DNA of 64,000 nt from Scenedesmus sp. ARA3. Taxonomy: Eukaryota; Chlorophyta; Chlorophyceae; Sphaeropleales; Scenedesmaceae. Location of the stretch: the NCBI GenBank assembly GCA_004335835.1, contig RWJK01001870.1, forward strand, positions 1-64,000, given 5' to 3'. Position 1 is the stretch's first letter. Each line of letters opens with the position of its first letter. A program made the translations under genes and the position numbers. Under the pieces are notes generated by a model. It had not been told where the DNA came from. It was given only the letters and a program-made list of their open reading frames with translations, and did no database searches. Positions 35,022 to 47,745 of this stretch are shown piece after piece.

Positions 35022-36329
35022 TGGGTGAAATGGGTGAGCAGGTGTAGCAGTGCGCCCTCATCAGAGCAGCCTGACAGTAGAATGCAGTAAACTGATAATG
35101 CGCCCAACTTGCTCTTGAGGAGCCTGCAGCACCACAATTGAAACCAACAACCTGCAGGACAACAACCTAAACACACATCTGCAGTGCCCAAACCAAAACC
35201 ACGAGCCCACAGCACCATATCCCAGCCCACACTGGCATGCACCACACACGAAATAACTACGCACCAAGTCTGGGCCTCAGTCGCCTTGCCACCCCGACCG
35301 CCGCCACCGCCCCGCCTGCCGCCGCCGCCGCCGCCTCCCGTCGCGCTGCCGCTGCCCTTGCTGCCCTGCCGCCCTGCTGTTGCTGTCGCGTTGCCACCCG
35401 TTGTGTACATATTTCCAAACTCATCCATCTCCAGATCATCCCCTACTGTCCAGCCAGATCCATTCACAGCCCCACCATGCTGTGGCTGGTTCAGCTGCAC
35501 AAACCCCGGACGAACCACAACCACGTGATCTGACTGCTGCTGCTGCTGCTGCTGCTGCTGCAGCAGCTGCCCGGCGCTGCCGTTGCTGGCAGAGTGCGGC
35601 CCTGACTGCTGCTGCTGCTGCTGCTGTGGCATGAAAGGAATCAGCTGCACCGCGTGATGACCAGCAGCATTGCTCCTCGCAGTGCTTGGAGGAGGCGTGC
35701 CCAACCCTGAAACACCTGCCATGCCAGGTGTACTGCCAGCAGTGCAACTCAAACCTGTGAGGCCAGCTGCATAGCTGCCACCAGTGGTGCTGCCTGCACC
35801 AGCCAGCAGCCCTGCTGTGCTGCCAGCTGCTGCTGCTGCTGCTGCTGGCCAGCCTGCTGCTGACAGGCCGGCACTACCACCACCAGCAGCAGCAGCAGCA
35901 GCAGTGGCATCACCACTGGGAGAAGCTGCTGAATTTGTCAGTGCCCTGCGTGCAGCAGCGCTGCTCGTCTTGATTGGCCTGAGGCCATTGCTGCTGCCTG
36001 ATAAGCTTGCTGCTGCTGCTGCTGCTGCTGCTGCATCATGCTCTGGGGCTGACAGGCTAAAAGTCTCTGCCTCATGACCCTCTGCTACTGCTGCTGCTGC
36101 TGCTGCTGCTGGTGTGCTGTCAAACGCCGGCAGCGGTGCCGACACGCCCAGCTGCTGCTGTGCTGCCATGCGCTGCTGCTGCTGCGGCAGCATGAAAGGG
36201 GCCTTGCCTGACGGGGGCCCGATTGCAACAAACAGCTCTGGGCTGCCAGCTGCATTGGCAGCAGCGGATGCGTCAGAGGCGTCATCTCCTGCCTGGATTA
36301 CTGCTGTGCTGCCGGCTGCATCATTGCAA

Positions 36330-36360
<31 letters not shown>

Positions 36361-37374
36361 TAGCAGCAGGCATATCAGACTCTGCTGCTGGTGCGGGCGC
36401 AGGTGCTGCTGCTGGCTCCGGTGCTGCTGCCGCCCTGACCCTGTTGCTGCCTGACGACCCCTGCCGTGCAACTGTATTGCTACAGCCAGCACCAGCACCA
36501 GTGCCAGCAGCAGCAGCACCAGCAGCAGCAGCACTGCCAAAGCCACTGACAAGAGGCAGCCCCACTACGCTGCTTCCTGCAGACGCATTGGATGCAGGCA
36601 CATGTGGTGTACTGCCTCCCACTGTATTGCATGGTGTACTGCCTGCAAGTGTACTGCCAAGTGTACTGCCTGTCACGACAACACCTGGCGGCTTGGGGAA
36701 GCTTTGCTTGCCGCTGTCATAGATGCTGCTGCTCTCTGTTACTGTCTGCATCTTCCGCCGCATGACTGCTGATGGCAGCTCATCTGTGCCTGAGCTAGGC
36801 CGCCTCGAATTTGGGGTGAGTAAAAGAGACGGTGACAGAGAGTTGGAAGAGGCTGTAGAAGGCTGGCCGTAGTGCTGCTGCTGCTGCTGCGGGAGGGGCG
36901 CTGTGTCATCAGCGCTGTCGCTTTGGGCCCATGTGACAAAGTGGTACGCTGCCACGATGTTGAGATGCCTGCAAGCATGCACAGCAAAACGAGTACAATT
37001 CAGCCACACGATCACCACAGAAAGATGTTGAGTGTCGCATTTGTGTGAGGCAGCAGCAGGCATGTGTATCAAGAGCACACTGCAGTGGCGCCGACTTCAA
37101 AGGCTGAATTAAGCCTGTACACATGCTTTGCACAGTGTTTGCCTGCACTGCCATGCCTGCTGCTGCCTCTGATGCTGTTGCTGCTGTGCAGCCCAACACC
37201 ACTGCTACTGGCTTCTGCACAATAAGAACACCACTGCTACTGGCTGCTGTATGGTTCACTTGGCTGCTGATCATGCTGCTGCTGTTGCTCCACTACTGCT
37301 GCTGCACTTGATCTTGATGAGAGACCGCGCATCATCACCTGAAGCTCATGACCAGGTCCACCTCGCTGGCCACA

Positions 37375-37430
<56 letters not shown>

Positions 37431-40400
37431 AACTACCAAATGCTGCTGATGCTGCTGCCCATGAAAAACAATACATGTACTACCTACTGCATCACCTGAA
37501 GCTAATGAAAAGGTCCACCTCACTTGCCACTGCTGCTGCCACTGCTGCTGCCACTGCTGCTGCTGCTGCTGCTGCTGCTGTGCTACTACCAATGCTACTG
37601 CAGCTGCAACCCCTGAAAGATGATACCTTTACTACCCACTGCCTCACCTGAAGCTCATGACCAGGTCTACCTCGTTGGCCACTGCTGCTGCCGTGGTGCT
37701 GTCATGCTGCAGCACCTTGACAGCCACCGCCAGGTCACGCCACACGCCCTTGTACACGCGCCCAAAGCTGCCGGCACCTGCAGGAAACACAGCAAGCCAC
37801 ACCAGAAGCAGGAGAGCTGTAGCCAAATTGCACAGCACGAGCAGCTGCAGCACCATGCATGAAGAAAGAGCTGTTCTACCTAGAGACAAAGCTTGTGAAG
37901 TGTCACTCGCTCCCTTCTCGCAGCTGCAGTGCTCACCCAGCAGCACGCCCAACCGGATCTTGTCATTCGGGGAAGGATCCCTGATTTCACTCACGTAAAT
38001 ACTCATGCCCTCACTCGCTGATCGCCTCTCTCTCTCTCTCTCGCTTACCCTTTTACTCTCTTACTCTCACTCACCCAGCAGCACGCCCAGCCGTATCATG
38101 TCAATTGGCTTGGCGTGAGAGGGAGAGTGACAGGGTGTGAGGGGTAAAGGCAGTGAGTACGACAGGGAGTGAGCGAGAGAGCAAAGGGCTGAAGGACTCA
38201 CCCAGCAGCACGCCCAGCCGTATCTTGTCATTCGGCGAGGCGTCCCTGAACTCTGGGCAGGTGTGGCAGGCCAGCAGCTGCCAGCCGCCGCCCCTGCTGC
38301 CCACAGCCAGCGACTCCAGCGTGCCCGCAGCACCCCTGCAGCAGCAGCAGCAGCAGCAACAGGCACAAGATGATGTTATGTAGTGTCTCGAAGCATGTGC
38401 ACCATCTCAGCACCTGGCAATCGCCAGCGCCAGCAGTCACTTTTACCACAGTAGCCCGCGCTGCAAATGCATTCTATGATGCTGTCCAATGGCTATTGTA
38501 CAGCAGGCAAGCACTGAAAGCCATCTAGAATCATTCTAGAATCATAACAAGTTGTTACGCGTGGGTCATGGCACCATCCAAATACGGGCTGGGACATGTT
38601 TGCTTTCATCACTGCAGACCCATGCTTTTCCCGCCCACTGCCCATGCATCTATGTGCTGCAACATAGCCGCAAGCAAGCACACACCCGCGGGCGCCAATG
38701 ATGCAAATTCCTAAGACGTCTTTTGAGGCGCAAGTGCCTCGCGTACTGCAGACCCAAACCCTCCCGCTCACTGCCAGTTCCCTGCTGCATTGTGATACAT
38801 TGTGACACATTGAGACACATTGTAACGCATTCTCGTGCATGCAACGCACCCGCGCGCCCCGATGATGTCACTCGGGTTGCTCTCATCCTGCAGCCCCTTG
38901 CTGCCAGCAGAAGCTGAGGGCGGAGGCTGAGGCTGGTAGCCTTCTTTTGCTGACTTTGCTGCTGCTGCCACTGACTCTGCTGCTGCTGCTGCCATGCGGC
39001 GCTTCTTGCGCTTGTAATACAGCAGCACTGCGGCAAGCGATGCCAGCAGCAGGACACCTGCAGCGCAGTGTAGGAGCAAGCAGCAAGTTGCACCGACTAT
39101 TTGCATCATGCTGTACGCTCAGCAATAGTCCTGTGGCCAACATGCATGTTAGCAGCCGCAACAAACAGTGCAACGCATGGCACGCATTCATCAGCTGGTC
39201 GCTGCACTCGCATTGACAGATCCAAGTTGCTTCATACTGAGCTAGTACAGCACTGCAGCACACCCTTCCCCACCCATCCCCTTCCCCACCAGCAACAACT
39301 GGCGTCTGCCCCTCACCTGCCACAACAACCGGCGCAGCAATTGCCGCCACATTGACGCCGCGCCCGCCACCCTGCCTTGCAGCTGCCTCCTCTGCCAACA
39401 GCGCATTCACCGCCTCATTCAAACACAGATCTCCGCCCCTTTCTGCCACACAAGCTTCTGATACATAGCTGAGGCACACTCGTGTGGTATTCAGCTGCTG
39501 CACGGAGTAGCCGGCATAGTAGGCTTGCGTGTCGGCCACGTCGCCGGGTGACACGATGCTGCTCACGTCAGACGCACGCAATGAGCCTGCATGCAGCAGG
39601 CAGGGGTGGCGTAGTGTGGTGAAGATGCAGCAGGTAGGCGGCGTTCTGTTTGTTGCGCTTGCAGGAACCAGCTGGTCAAGGCGCTTTGAGTAGTTGCAGG
39701 CACTGAATGTTTGCAGGAGCATGCATGCAGCAAGCCCTGCAAACGGCTTGCAGACTTCAGAAGTGTAGTGTTACTTCAGAAGTACAAACACAGTTGTAGG
39801 GAAGTTCCACAACCCTGCGGCCCCGCCTGCTGCACACCTGGGTAATCAATGCCTTTATACGTGAATGTGCTCAGGTTGACTTTGTTGCTGGCCACATCTG
39901 TGACGCCATGGCCTGGCGGCGCACGCGGCGTTGCTTGCAGCGTAGCTACAAGGTCTGCAGCACTCGGTGCACACGCCAGGCGCAGCCGCACCACATTTTC
40001 CATGAGCAGCACGGAGCTCGCGCCCTCCCCTGCGCACAGCAGCAGCAGCAGCAGTTGCGGCACCAAATGGCATTGCTGTGTGTTGCAGCCGCTGAACTGT
40101 CACAAAGAAGGGTGGTCTGCTACCCAGCATTTCATGGCTTCCACAAACTGCAGCAGCCTGCAACCCACTGCTGCTACGGCGCAGCTGCCTCAATGAGCAA
40201 GGCAAGGCACACAACACAAACACACACAAACACGCACTGCAGTACCAGCTGCAGGCAGCCATGAGACAAGCACCCATATAAAAGCAGCCCGGGGAGCTCC
40301 ATTGCAAAGCACCCCACACACTCGCAAAGAAGGGAGTGCCTTGATGCAAACACCACTCCTGCAACACTACATGCTGGCTAATGCTCGATGTGCATGGCCA

Positions 40401-41433
40401 CTGACGCACTACACTTGCCTCTCCTGCAAACATCTTTCCTGCAAACCTCTGAATGCCGGCTCTTTCCCAGCATCTCCGCTGCAAACAGACACACAAGACG
40501 GCTGCAAACAGACACACAAGAGCACCGCTGGTCCAGACTTGCAGTGCAGCGCACCCACCAGCAAAGAAAGGGATGCCTTGACCAGAGCTCCTGCGGGCCC
40601 TGCCCAGTGCTATGTCGCGCACTGTGACTGTTACATTCTTTGCTATTAACGCCCGGCCCTCCAGGAACTCCAAGTTAATGGACGCGTAGTTGCCGGCTGC
40701 TTGGCTGAAGTTTGCTGTTGCGAGGGTGATGTTGCGGCTCAGCCGAAGGGGGTCCTCTGCCGGCCACAGCCATGGCTGCAGGACAACACAGATGGCGTTG
40801 AAGCTACTGCTTTGACGAGTAACAACATGATTATGATGCTGATGATGACGATGATGCTGTAGGGCGACAGGCAGCAGGCATGGCTGTGATTCTGCAGGCG
40901 TGCTCGTTTGCTGTGCGCAACGTATAGGAACGGCATGGCAGGACGTCAGGCAGCACTGCATGGCATGCACACAGGCGTTGTTGATTGGCTGATATCTGAT
41001 GCCGTTACAGCTGCAGCTTTGACAGCAGCGCACAGCAAGGTGGTGAGCTGTTCTAATTTGAAATGTAAGTGAGCTATACAACTCGTAGAAGTGCATGTCG
41101 CAAAGCCAAGCACATCTGCTGCTGCTGTTCCATTGCCACATAGGAGCCTGATGGATTGAGGGCATGCTGCTTACACTGCAGGCTCAGACCACTCACCCAT
41201 ATTGAAACATCGTGTGTAAGCAGTATGGTATCATACTGTGGGGACGCCAGTGCTGCCCTCATTGTCTTGAATGTGCTGTTTGCTGGGGTGTCCTGCTGCA
41301 CAGCAGTGATTACGTAGGCCGTCCTGCCCTGCTGTGCTGCTACATGACCACCGATCGCAGCAATAAGAACCACCAGAAACCATCTGAGAACCGCTGGTGG
41401 CCATGCAGCACCTCCAGGCAGACCGAGCAGCAT
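31789..41433 (-). CDS. Receptor-like protein kinase, tyrosine-kinase-like (TKL/Raf-like) family
   Basis: A membrane receptor-type kinase of 1246 aa from 16 exons with closed phases: 41433-41197, 40775-40559, 40029-39838, 39586-39317, 39057-38850, 38335-38202, 37777-37648, 36968-35265, 34964-34871, 34505-34418, 34073-34021, 33730-33708, 33438-33379, 33003-32888, 32239-32165, 31928-31789. A signal peptide (WFLVVLIAAIGGHVAAQ) leads an ectodomain of about 270 residues with NIT, NFS, NVT and NLS glycosylation sites. A membrane helix follows (about residues 293-322, ending LLYYKRKKRR), then a kinase domain: glycine loop GAGSFGRVYKG, VAVK (Lys440), Glu455, HGDLKPGN (Asp1088), SDFGLS (Asp1112), GTMNHTPPELL, DVYAFGILMWE. 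All catalytic residues are present. One 1704-nt exon inserts over 500 Ala/Gln/Gly/Ser-rich residues between strands beta4 and beta5. HGD in place of HRD fits algal TKL kinases. The ligand is unknown. Confidence 0.92.
32380..32950 (-). repeat. Four copies of a kinase exon donor, about 125-bp period
   Basis: The exon end coding MWEVFTSKIAFSGLHYG with its donor (CACTACG|GTGGG, true end 32888) is followed in the intron by copies at about 32764-32818, 32640-32695, 32511-32565 and 32385-32437. The period is 124-129 bp. The linkers are also alike (GCTGCTCGACTCATCAGACC in two of them). Copies keep most of EVFTSKIAFSGLH; the last is the most diverged. Confidence 0.95.
33958..34015. repeat. Two 30-bp tandem units
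   Basis: GTTGGAGCACTTGCA(C/G)TTGTAGGCT(T/C) occurs twice in a row in a kinase intron, just after the donor of the exon ending at 34021. Confidence 0.85.
34343..34361. repeat. (GT)n microsatellite
   Basis: About nine GT units in a kinase intron. Confidence 0.9.
35030..35075 (-). repeat. Copy of a kinase exon acceptor
   Basis: On the minus strand TCAG|GCTGCTCTGATGAGGGC and on through CTGCTACACCTGCTCAC repeats the start of the exon at 34964, which codes LILEFCDGGTLLDLLT. The copy is degraded (CSDEGALLHLLT) and sits upstream of a CTG array. Confidence 0.7.
37335..37595 (-). repeat. Two copies of a kinase exon donor with CTG expansions
   Basis: The exon end coding VANEVDLVMSF with donor TTCAG|GTGA (true end 37648) recurs at about 37500-37535 and 37335-37372. 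Each copy is preceded by an enlarged GCA/CTG array (about 37536-37580; 37373-37431, about 19-20 triplets) where the true exon has only GCAGCAGCA. Unit spacing is about 150-165 bp. Confidence 0.92.
37930..38112 (-). repeat. Two copies of the kinase glycine-loop exon donor
   Basis: The exon end coding SPNDKIRLGVLLG and its donor (CTGG|GTGAGT, true end 38202) recurs at about 37931-37985 (DPSPNDKIRLGVLLG|GTGAGC) and about 38071-38105 (DMIRLGVLLG|GTGAGT). CT-rich and GAGAG-rich simple sequence separates them (about 38028-38070 and 38115-38185). Confidence 0.93.
38686..38712 (-). repeat. Copy of a kinase exon donor (IIGARG)
   Basis: ATCATTGGCGCCCGCGG|GTGTGT repeats the end of the exon closing at 38850 (ATCATCGGGGCGCGCGG|GTGCGT). 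Confidence 0.75.
40085..40345 (-). repeat. Two short copies of a kinase ectodomain exon donor
   Basis: The exon ending at 40559 (CAAGGCATCCCTTTCTTTGCTG|GTGGGT) has copies at about 40318-40345 (CAAGGCACTCCCTTCTTTGC, then GAGTGTGTG) and about 40085-40105 (CCACCCTTCTTTGTGAC). Confidence 0.7.
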
Positions 41434-42940
41434 GCCGTTTTGCTTGTCTTCAGCAGTCAGTAAGCCCAGCCCGCATGCTCTGGTTGTATATCAAGCATCA
41501 GCTTAGCATCATACAGCTGACGCGAATCAAAGACAGCCGGACAACACGGCACGGCAGCTTTGTGCACAGCCTTGGACACAGTGACTGATCAACCCGCTCC
41601 TATGAGACAGATAACACACCATAGATGTCAAAAGTCACAGCTACAGCGATCGAGGCGTATACAAGGACGATTTAAGCACAGAAATCAGTGACAGAGGCAC
41701 AGCAGCAAGTCGCGTCATGACTTCTCATTTCGGTTGCGCAGCCCACAAAGAGATCACGTCAGCGAATTTGATTGTTACTAGTGACAATGTGTGCGTTGTA
41801 ACTCATGGGACTTACCAACAGCGTTGCACGGCGCGGACAGGGGTTAGCCGTGGCCGGCATGGCCATGCTGGCTCCAAGTGCTGGCCAGGACCTAGGCTTG
41901 TGACCTCTGTCCCTCTGAGGTCCAGCGCGCCTGTCTGTTGATGCATGGCTATTTGGGCTCTTCTACAGCCTAATTTGAATCACTGATCAGGCCATCAACT
42001 GTACACAGTGGACATGTTCATGCAGCTGCCGAAGTTGCAGCGCAGCCGCAAGCCATCAGTTGCAGGCAGTCTGCAAGTGCTACACCTGAATGCACGGCCC
42101 CCATGACCCGCGCAAAACAAACTGTCACAGGCTCTGCTTATTAAAGCTGCCTGGGGTCTTGCAGTTGCACACCTGGATGCACCCGCGTCAACTTGATGTG
42201 GTAACAGACCGTCTGTAACCTTGTGCCGCTTCTTTGGGGGTGGGAGGTCAATGGCATCTACATGGGCCCTTGAGCCCTGCCTGCAACATTCAGCTGCTGT
42301 TGATGCATCAAGCATCATTGAACAAGTATCGGGTATTTGCAGTACCCGCACCTTGCTGCGGGCCAGCGACTCCATTACGTGGTGGCACTGATAGAAAGAG
42401 CCATGCACGTGCTCTATCGGAGCAGCCTTGCCAGATGCACAGCGTTGTGGCCCTACCACCAGCCTCAGCAGCAGCAGCAGCAGCTGGCAGTAACAGCACG
42501 CCGCAAATGTCTTTAAAGCCAGCCGACTGGTGGTTCCGGCATGCCACTTCAGCCTCAGGAAGGTGCATCAGTTGCCAGTCAGCAAGCGAGGCGCCTCTGA
42601 CGCACTGAAGGCACCATGCAGCTGCTGTTCGTTTTTGAAGCGATGCGTTGGCTTTGCTGTGAGATGCGGGCATTCACAAAAGACAACCCCCAAGCAGTTG
42701 TGGAGCGCTTGCAGCCAAGCTGTACATCATTCATGTGAAAAAGATGCATTCCCGTACGTGCACTCTAGTGGTCACCCCCAGGTTTCTGCAGACCGTCCGC
42801 ACAGGCTGTGCAGTGCTGCACAGCTATAGCATGCCATAGCGCACGGACGTTCTCCGGTCTGACGAACAGCCTTCGTGCCGAAAAAGTCATATGAATACAT
42901 TTAAGACGTATTGAATTGTTTGTTGCAGCTAACTTGTAGT
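41434..42940. other. Spacer, kinase promoter side
   Basis: No gene is supported. It should contain the kinase promoter near 41434-41900. A minus-strand open frame at 41995-42459 with a basic PPPKKRHK stretch has no visible family match. Confidence 0.4.
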
Positions 42941-42948
42941 GTTTGGTT

Positions 42949-43055
42949 GATGCACCCTGTTGGCGCCTTTGTGCACCTCGGACGCAACTGCCACCGCCGG
43001 AAGGGCATCCAACATGTCTGGGAGTATAATAAAATATGCGTTCCTAATCCACATA
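42949..43055 (+). promoter_or_regulatory. Shared upstream module of secreted-peptide gene A
   Basis: Contains GTTTGGTTGATGCA, TGTTGGCGCC, CCGCCGGAAGGGCATCC, GGGAGTATAAT and ATATGCGTTCCTAAT, ending about 185 bp before the ATG at 43238. The same blocks in the same order lie before gene C (49856-49960), and the last blocks before gene B (46893-46961). CTCGTACATAA near 43117 is also shared with gene B (near 47036). Confidence 0.7.
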
Positions 43056-43237
43056 CCCTGGAACTATGCGAGAGAATGTGCTGTTATCGCCGCCACTTTG
43101 CATCATCCTCACTGCGTAGCTCGTACATAAGTGCTGCAGCTCTGCGATTACTGCTAAACACTCGTGACACAATCCACACTGCAATCGGCCGTTTTCGTTG
43201 CTCAATTACGTTTCCGTGCAACATCTTAGCTTTAAAA

Positions 43238-44032
<795 letters not shown>

Positions 44033-45176
44033 AAGGCTACCCCACACCTTTGCAAGCACCCAACTGTGTTTCAAGTGACACTCTAGCAGCGCACCCTACA
44101 AGAGAGCCGGCAGCAGCCAGTAAGGATGGTAGCGCTGGATAGCGACTGCTGCTGCACTGTGACAGCCAGACTGCAGAAGCATCGGACCTCATACAGTGCC
44201 AGGCAAAGAGAATTGCACTGAAGATCGCATGCAGTGTAGCATGCAGGGACTCCGTTGATGTGTTGTTGGCGCGACCAATTGAAGCGTCACCTTGGTGTGG
44301 GCAATTAAGATATGACATAACTGTGTTACTGACAAAAGCGGTGACACTACTTTTGCGCTCTATTTTGCTGTTGATGTCGCACAGCGCGCAGCAGCGTGTG
44401 TGCCGCATCATCACCACCTAGCGTAGCACTTTGTGGGTTGCAGTCTTGGCTGCGATTGTCCACAGTCAATGCTTGAATTTGGGCGCGCAGGCGTGGGTCC
44501 TGCAGCCTGCTACAGCTGCAGCCTGCAAGTGATTCTTGGTGGTTGTGTAGCGAGTGGGTTTGGTGGTTGTGTAGCGAGTGGGTGGATTGGGATTTTGAGG
44601 CAAGTACGTTTGGGGGCCTGCAATAGGGCAGCAACATTCTCAGAGCTGTCACCCATCTTTTGAATGCCATGTGGATGCACACCCACAGTGCACTATGATG
44701 GTTTGCCTTGCCATGAGTGTGGGATTCTTGCCTTGGTATGCCATTCCAGATGGGCTGCGGCTGTAGATGATTATGCATGACTGTCACAGACCTTCTTTCA
44801 TGTACGAGTGTATGCAGCACTTGGGGCTTCACAGTCGGTGTTGGATTGTTCTTGTTCTAGCAGCAGTAACTAGCCTGCTTTATGGTGCTCATTTTGATGC
44901 TTGCACGGCCAGATGTTGATGATTACTGCGCTTTTGTTGTTCCTTGAAGTTGACCTATGTGCACATCCAGTCATGCGTGCCATGCCTGCTTGTTTTGGGC
45001 ACATCAAACTGCGGCGCTGCAAATAACGTACATAGTGTGTTTTGGCAGACGCTGGTTGCGGCAGCAGACGATGGCGTTATGTGCATCTTTAGTGTTGTGT
45101 TGCTTGAGCAGCCATTCGCAGAAGGGTTTTGTTGGCTCAAGAAACAGTGATGATGTTGCTAATCATGACCATGGCG

Positions 45177-45248
45177 GTAGCTGGGTAGCTGGCTGGCTGG
45201 CTAGCTGGCTGGCTGGCTAGCTGGCTGGCTGGCTAGCTGGCTGGCTGC
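45177..45248 (+). repeat. GGCTAGCTGGCTGGCT tandem array
   Basis: About four units of 16 bp built from AGCT and GGCT words. Clear by eye. Confidence 0.95.
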
Positions 45249-45990
45249 TCAGCTGCAGCAGTGCACTGCAGTTTGTGTTTTCAAGTGTCCTCAAGAGGCC
45301 TCCATCTGTGGGTGTCCTGCTTCTGGTGACGTATGTGCGGTCTGCTTTATTTAAGTGTGAGTGTGATGTCATAAATGACGCTAGATCTGGCCTCGTATGC
45401 GAATTCTCTCGACTAGCAGTGTTGCCAGCAGAGCATACTGTGCTGTTCCTGGGACTGTAGCCAGGCCACCTGGCTGGTTGTCACCAGAGCAGGGTCAATG
45501 ATGTTGCATTCACCTACTGTAGCGAGCGTTCATGTTATTTCAGCATGCCTACATGCATTTGACGATCGATTGGCATCTGCTTATCAATTGGCATGGTATG
45601 GCGAGTTCTCAGTGAGCGAGTCTTAGGGCTTAAGCCCAAATGGCATGGAAGGCTGTCGGAAGGCAGGATTTACCCGTGGCACCGGGGTGAGCCCGTTGTC
45701 CTTGGTATCATCTCACGATTCGGAAGAGGTATGGCAAGTATGCTACAGCAGCCCTTGTCGTAATCATTTCAAGCCTCGACATTTCCGTCTCTTGTCCCAC
45801 GAACACAGATACACTGTTGTTTCAGGGAGCTCAATCAATGAGTAAGATGAAACCAAGCGATGCAAGCCCTAGCTAAGCTTAGCGAACTCTCGTAGACACT
45901 GTCTACCAGACAGGCCATGGCGCCCAGATAAGCAGTCCGAGCAGCCATCATAGGCCTCCTAGATCAGCTTTCTTACGTCATAAATGGTAT

Positions 45991-45995
<5 letters not shown>

Positions 45996-46024
<29 letters not shown>
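45996..46024. repeat. (TA)n microsatellite
   Basis: About 14 TA units. Confidence 0.95.
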
Positions 46025-46027
<3 letters not shown>

Positions 46028-46737
46028 ATACCCACTTATCAGCTCGCAGCAATGTAATTTGCTTGACCAGAGTTTTACAGCAGGTTTTGCCTGAGAGTGT
46101 TGACAACACAGATGGTGCCTTGTGTTTGCTGCATGCAGGCTGCTGCGCTGGTTGAATGCGGTTGTTGAGCTTCAGCATCATTTCAAAGTTATATGTAACA
46201 GTATCAATGTCAAAAATGATCAATCCAGGTTGAAGCGGAGCTGCTGTCGTTATGCTGCTTGAGCCTGCTGCGGCAGTTGCCAGCTCGCAAAAGTGCCAAG
46301 TCTTGCAAGCTAAACAAACAATCGTACCTCTGAAGATGATACCCATGCACAGGGCTACGGAAAGGGTGCAACGAATACAGCAGCAAGCACACGGCAGAGG
46401 ATGTCCATCTAGATGGAAACAGATCTGTTTTCTGTACAGACGGCCACAGCTCAAAGCGCACAGCCCGCCCAACAGGTTGCCGTTGCCGTTTCAAGATGCA
46501 TTAGCAAAACTTGCACTGGATGAAGTAGGTGCATCCTGGTGCGCACGCTCAGCACACTTGCCACGCAGGCAGGCAGGCAGGCCTGCTCGGGCAGACTTGC
46601 AGTCAGCTGTGTGCACTGTCACGTGACAGCTTGACAGCTGCAGTGATTGGCAAGGTTATGGTTCAGCGATGACAAATCAAATACTGCAACTCTGGCGAAA
46701 ATATCATTGACTTCTATGGTAGATTGGTGTGGTAGCG

Positions 46738-46830
46738 AGACTCGTAGGGGAGCTCCTCGAGGGCGGGAGACTCGGTGCATGACCGAGGTTTTGTCTCTCG
46801 GCCCTGCCCTATGCCCTCCGTAATTTCGGC
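46738..46830. repeat. Arm of an inverted repeat around peptide gene B
   Basis: CTCGTAGGGGAG, GAGGGCGGGAGACTC and GGCCCTGCCCTATGCCCTCC, GTAATTTC in this order. The reverse complement of 49618-49700 has GTCGTAGGGGAAG, GGGCGGGAGTCCC and GGCCCTGTCCTTTGCCCTCC, GTTAATTCC in the same order. A third, shorter copy (AAATCACGGAGGGAAGAGGG) is at about 48260-48288. Confidence 0.65.
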
Positions 46831-46892
46831 TCTTTGAACATAAAACAATTTATTTCATACTTCGGCAGCAAAGCACGGTGCTGTTTGCGCAG

Positions 46893-46961
46893 AACGGCCG
46901 GCACACCTGCCAGCGCCGAACATTGGATCGGGGAGTAGAATATGCGTTCCTAATGCACAAA
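46893..46961 (+). promoter_or_regulatory. Shared upstream module of peptide gene B
   Basis: CACCTGCCAGCGCCG, CATTGGATCGGGGAGTAGAA and ATATGCGTTCCTAAT (46930-46961), about 180 bp before the ATG at 47143. This matches the modules before copies A and C. GGCTCGTACATAA follows at about 47034. Confidence 0.7.
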
Positions 46962-47142
46962 CAACCGACACCGATGCGAGTATTTTGCTTTATATATGCA
47001 TAATGTGTTGTATTTGAGCACTATCCGCTTGAAGGCTCGTACATAACCACTGCTGTCAGCGTTCCTCAACCGTGACACCAATTGCACTGCATCCGGCCCT
47101 CAATTGCCGTTCACTCTCCTGCACGGCAATCTCGCCATCAAA

Positions 47143-47227
47143 ATGAGCAACTCATCGTCCTGCAAGGCTGCCCTTACGCTGCTGCTGGCAGCCTGCCTGG
47201 TCATGGCTGCAGCCAGCCGCCCCCTGG

Positions 47228-47260
<33 letters not shown>

Positions 47261-47690
47261 CAGCCACCCTGCTAGACAGCAGCAGCAGCACTGGCATCCG
47301 AGCCCTGATGCAGCCCATTGGTACAGTTGCCCCGATGGTCTCTGCCCGCCACCTTCTTGCAAAAGTGAAGAACCAGGCGAACGACAAGCTTGTGTCTTCT
47401 CTCCTCAAATCAGCCAAGGTGAGCAGCAGCTCGCTGTCAGTGGATTTCCATCAATGACAACTGCCTTATCCTCTGCCCAATGAGCCTGTCATTGGCTCCC
47501 CAAAAGGGCAAGGTTACCTGTCAACCTCGAGATTGTGACAGCAACACTGCATATGACAAATCTCGGAGCTGGCAGCTGTCGTTCCATTGCTGAAACGTGA
47601 GAGTGTTGAGCGCATGCCAGTACCTTTGTCCTCAGCTCGAATACCTGAGTAGTGGCTAGCGCTTGACTTCCACCACAGCCACCTGAACCA

Positions 47691-47745
<55 letters not shown>

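Larger units (their letters stand above)
44033..46890. other. Spacer between peptide genes A and B
   Basis: No gene. It contains a twofold GGTGGTTGTGTAGCGAGTGG repeat (about 44537-44584), a GGCTAGCTGGCTGGCT array (about 45177-45248), a (TA)n microsatellite (45996-46024) and an arm of an inverted repeat (about 46738-46830). The stretch near 44408-44460 (CACCACCTAGCG, CTTTGTGGGTTGCAG) matches 48175-48220 downstream of gene B, so the duplicated unit includes flanking DNA. Confidence 0.5.

Noticed and set aside
35784..36722. Long plus-strand open frames rich in Ala and Leu opposite the kinase insert
   Set aside because: Antisense shadows of GCT/CTG-rich coding DNA; the minus strand has closed phases and catalytic motifs.
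41995..42459. Minus-strand 154-aa frame with a basic PPPKKRHK stretch
   Set aside because: No homologue recognised, no consistent neighbouring exon found; not enough to call a gene.
45620..45720. Possible tRNA or small RNA in the A-B spacer
   Set aside because: I could not fold a cloverleaf or find paired A and B boxes.
45996..46024. TA-rich run considered as a promoter or origin
   Set aside because: A plain (TA)n microsatellite with no gene start nearby.
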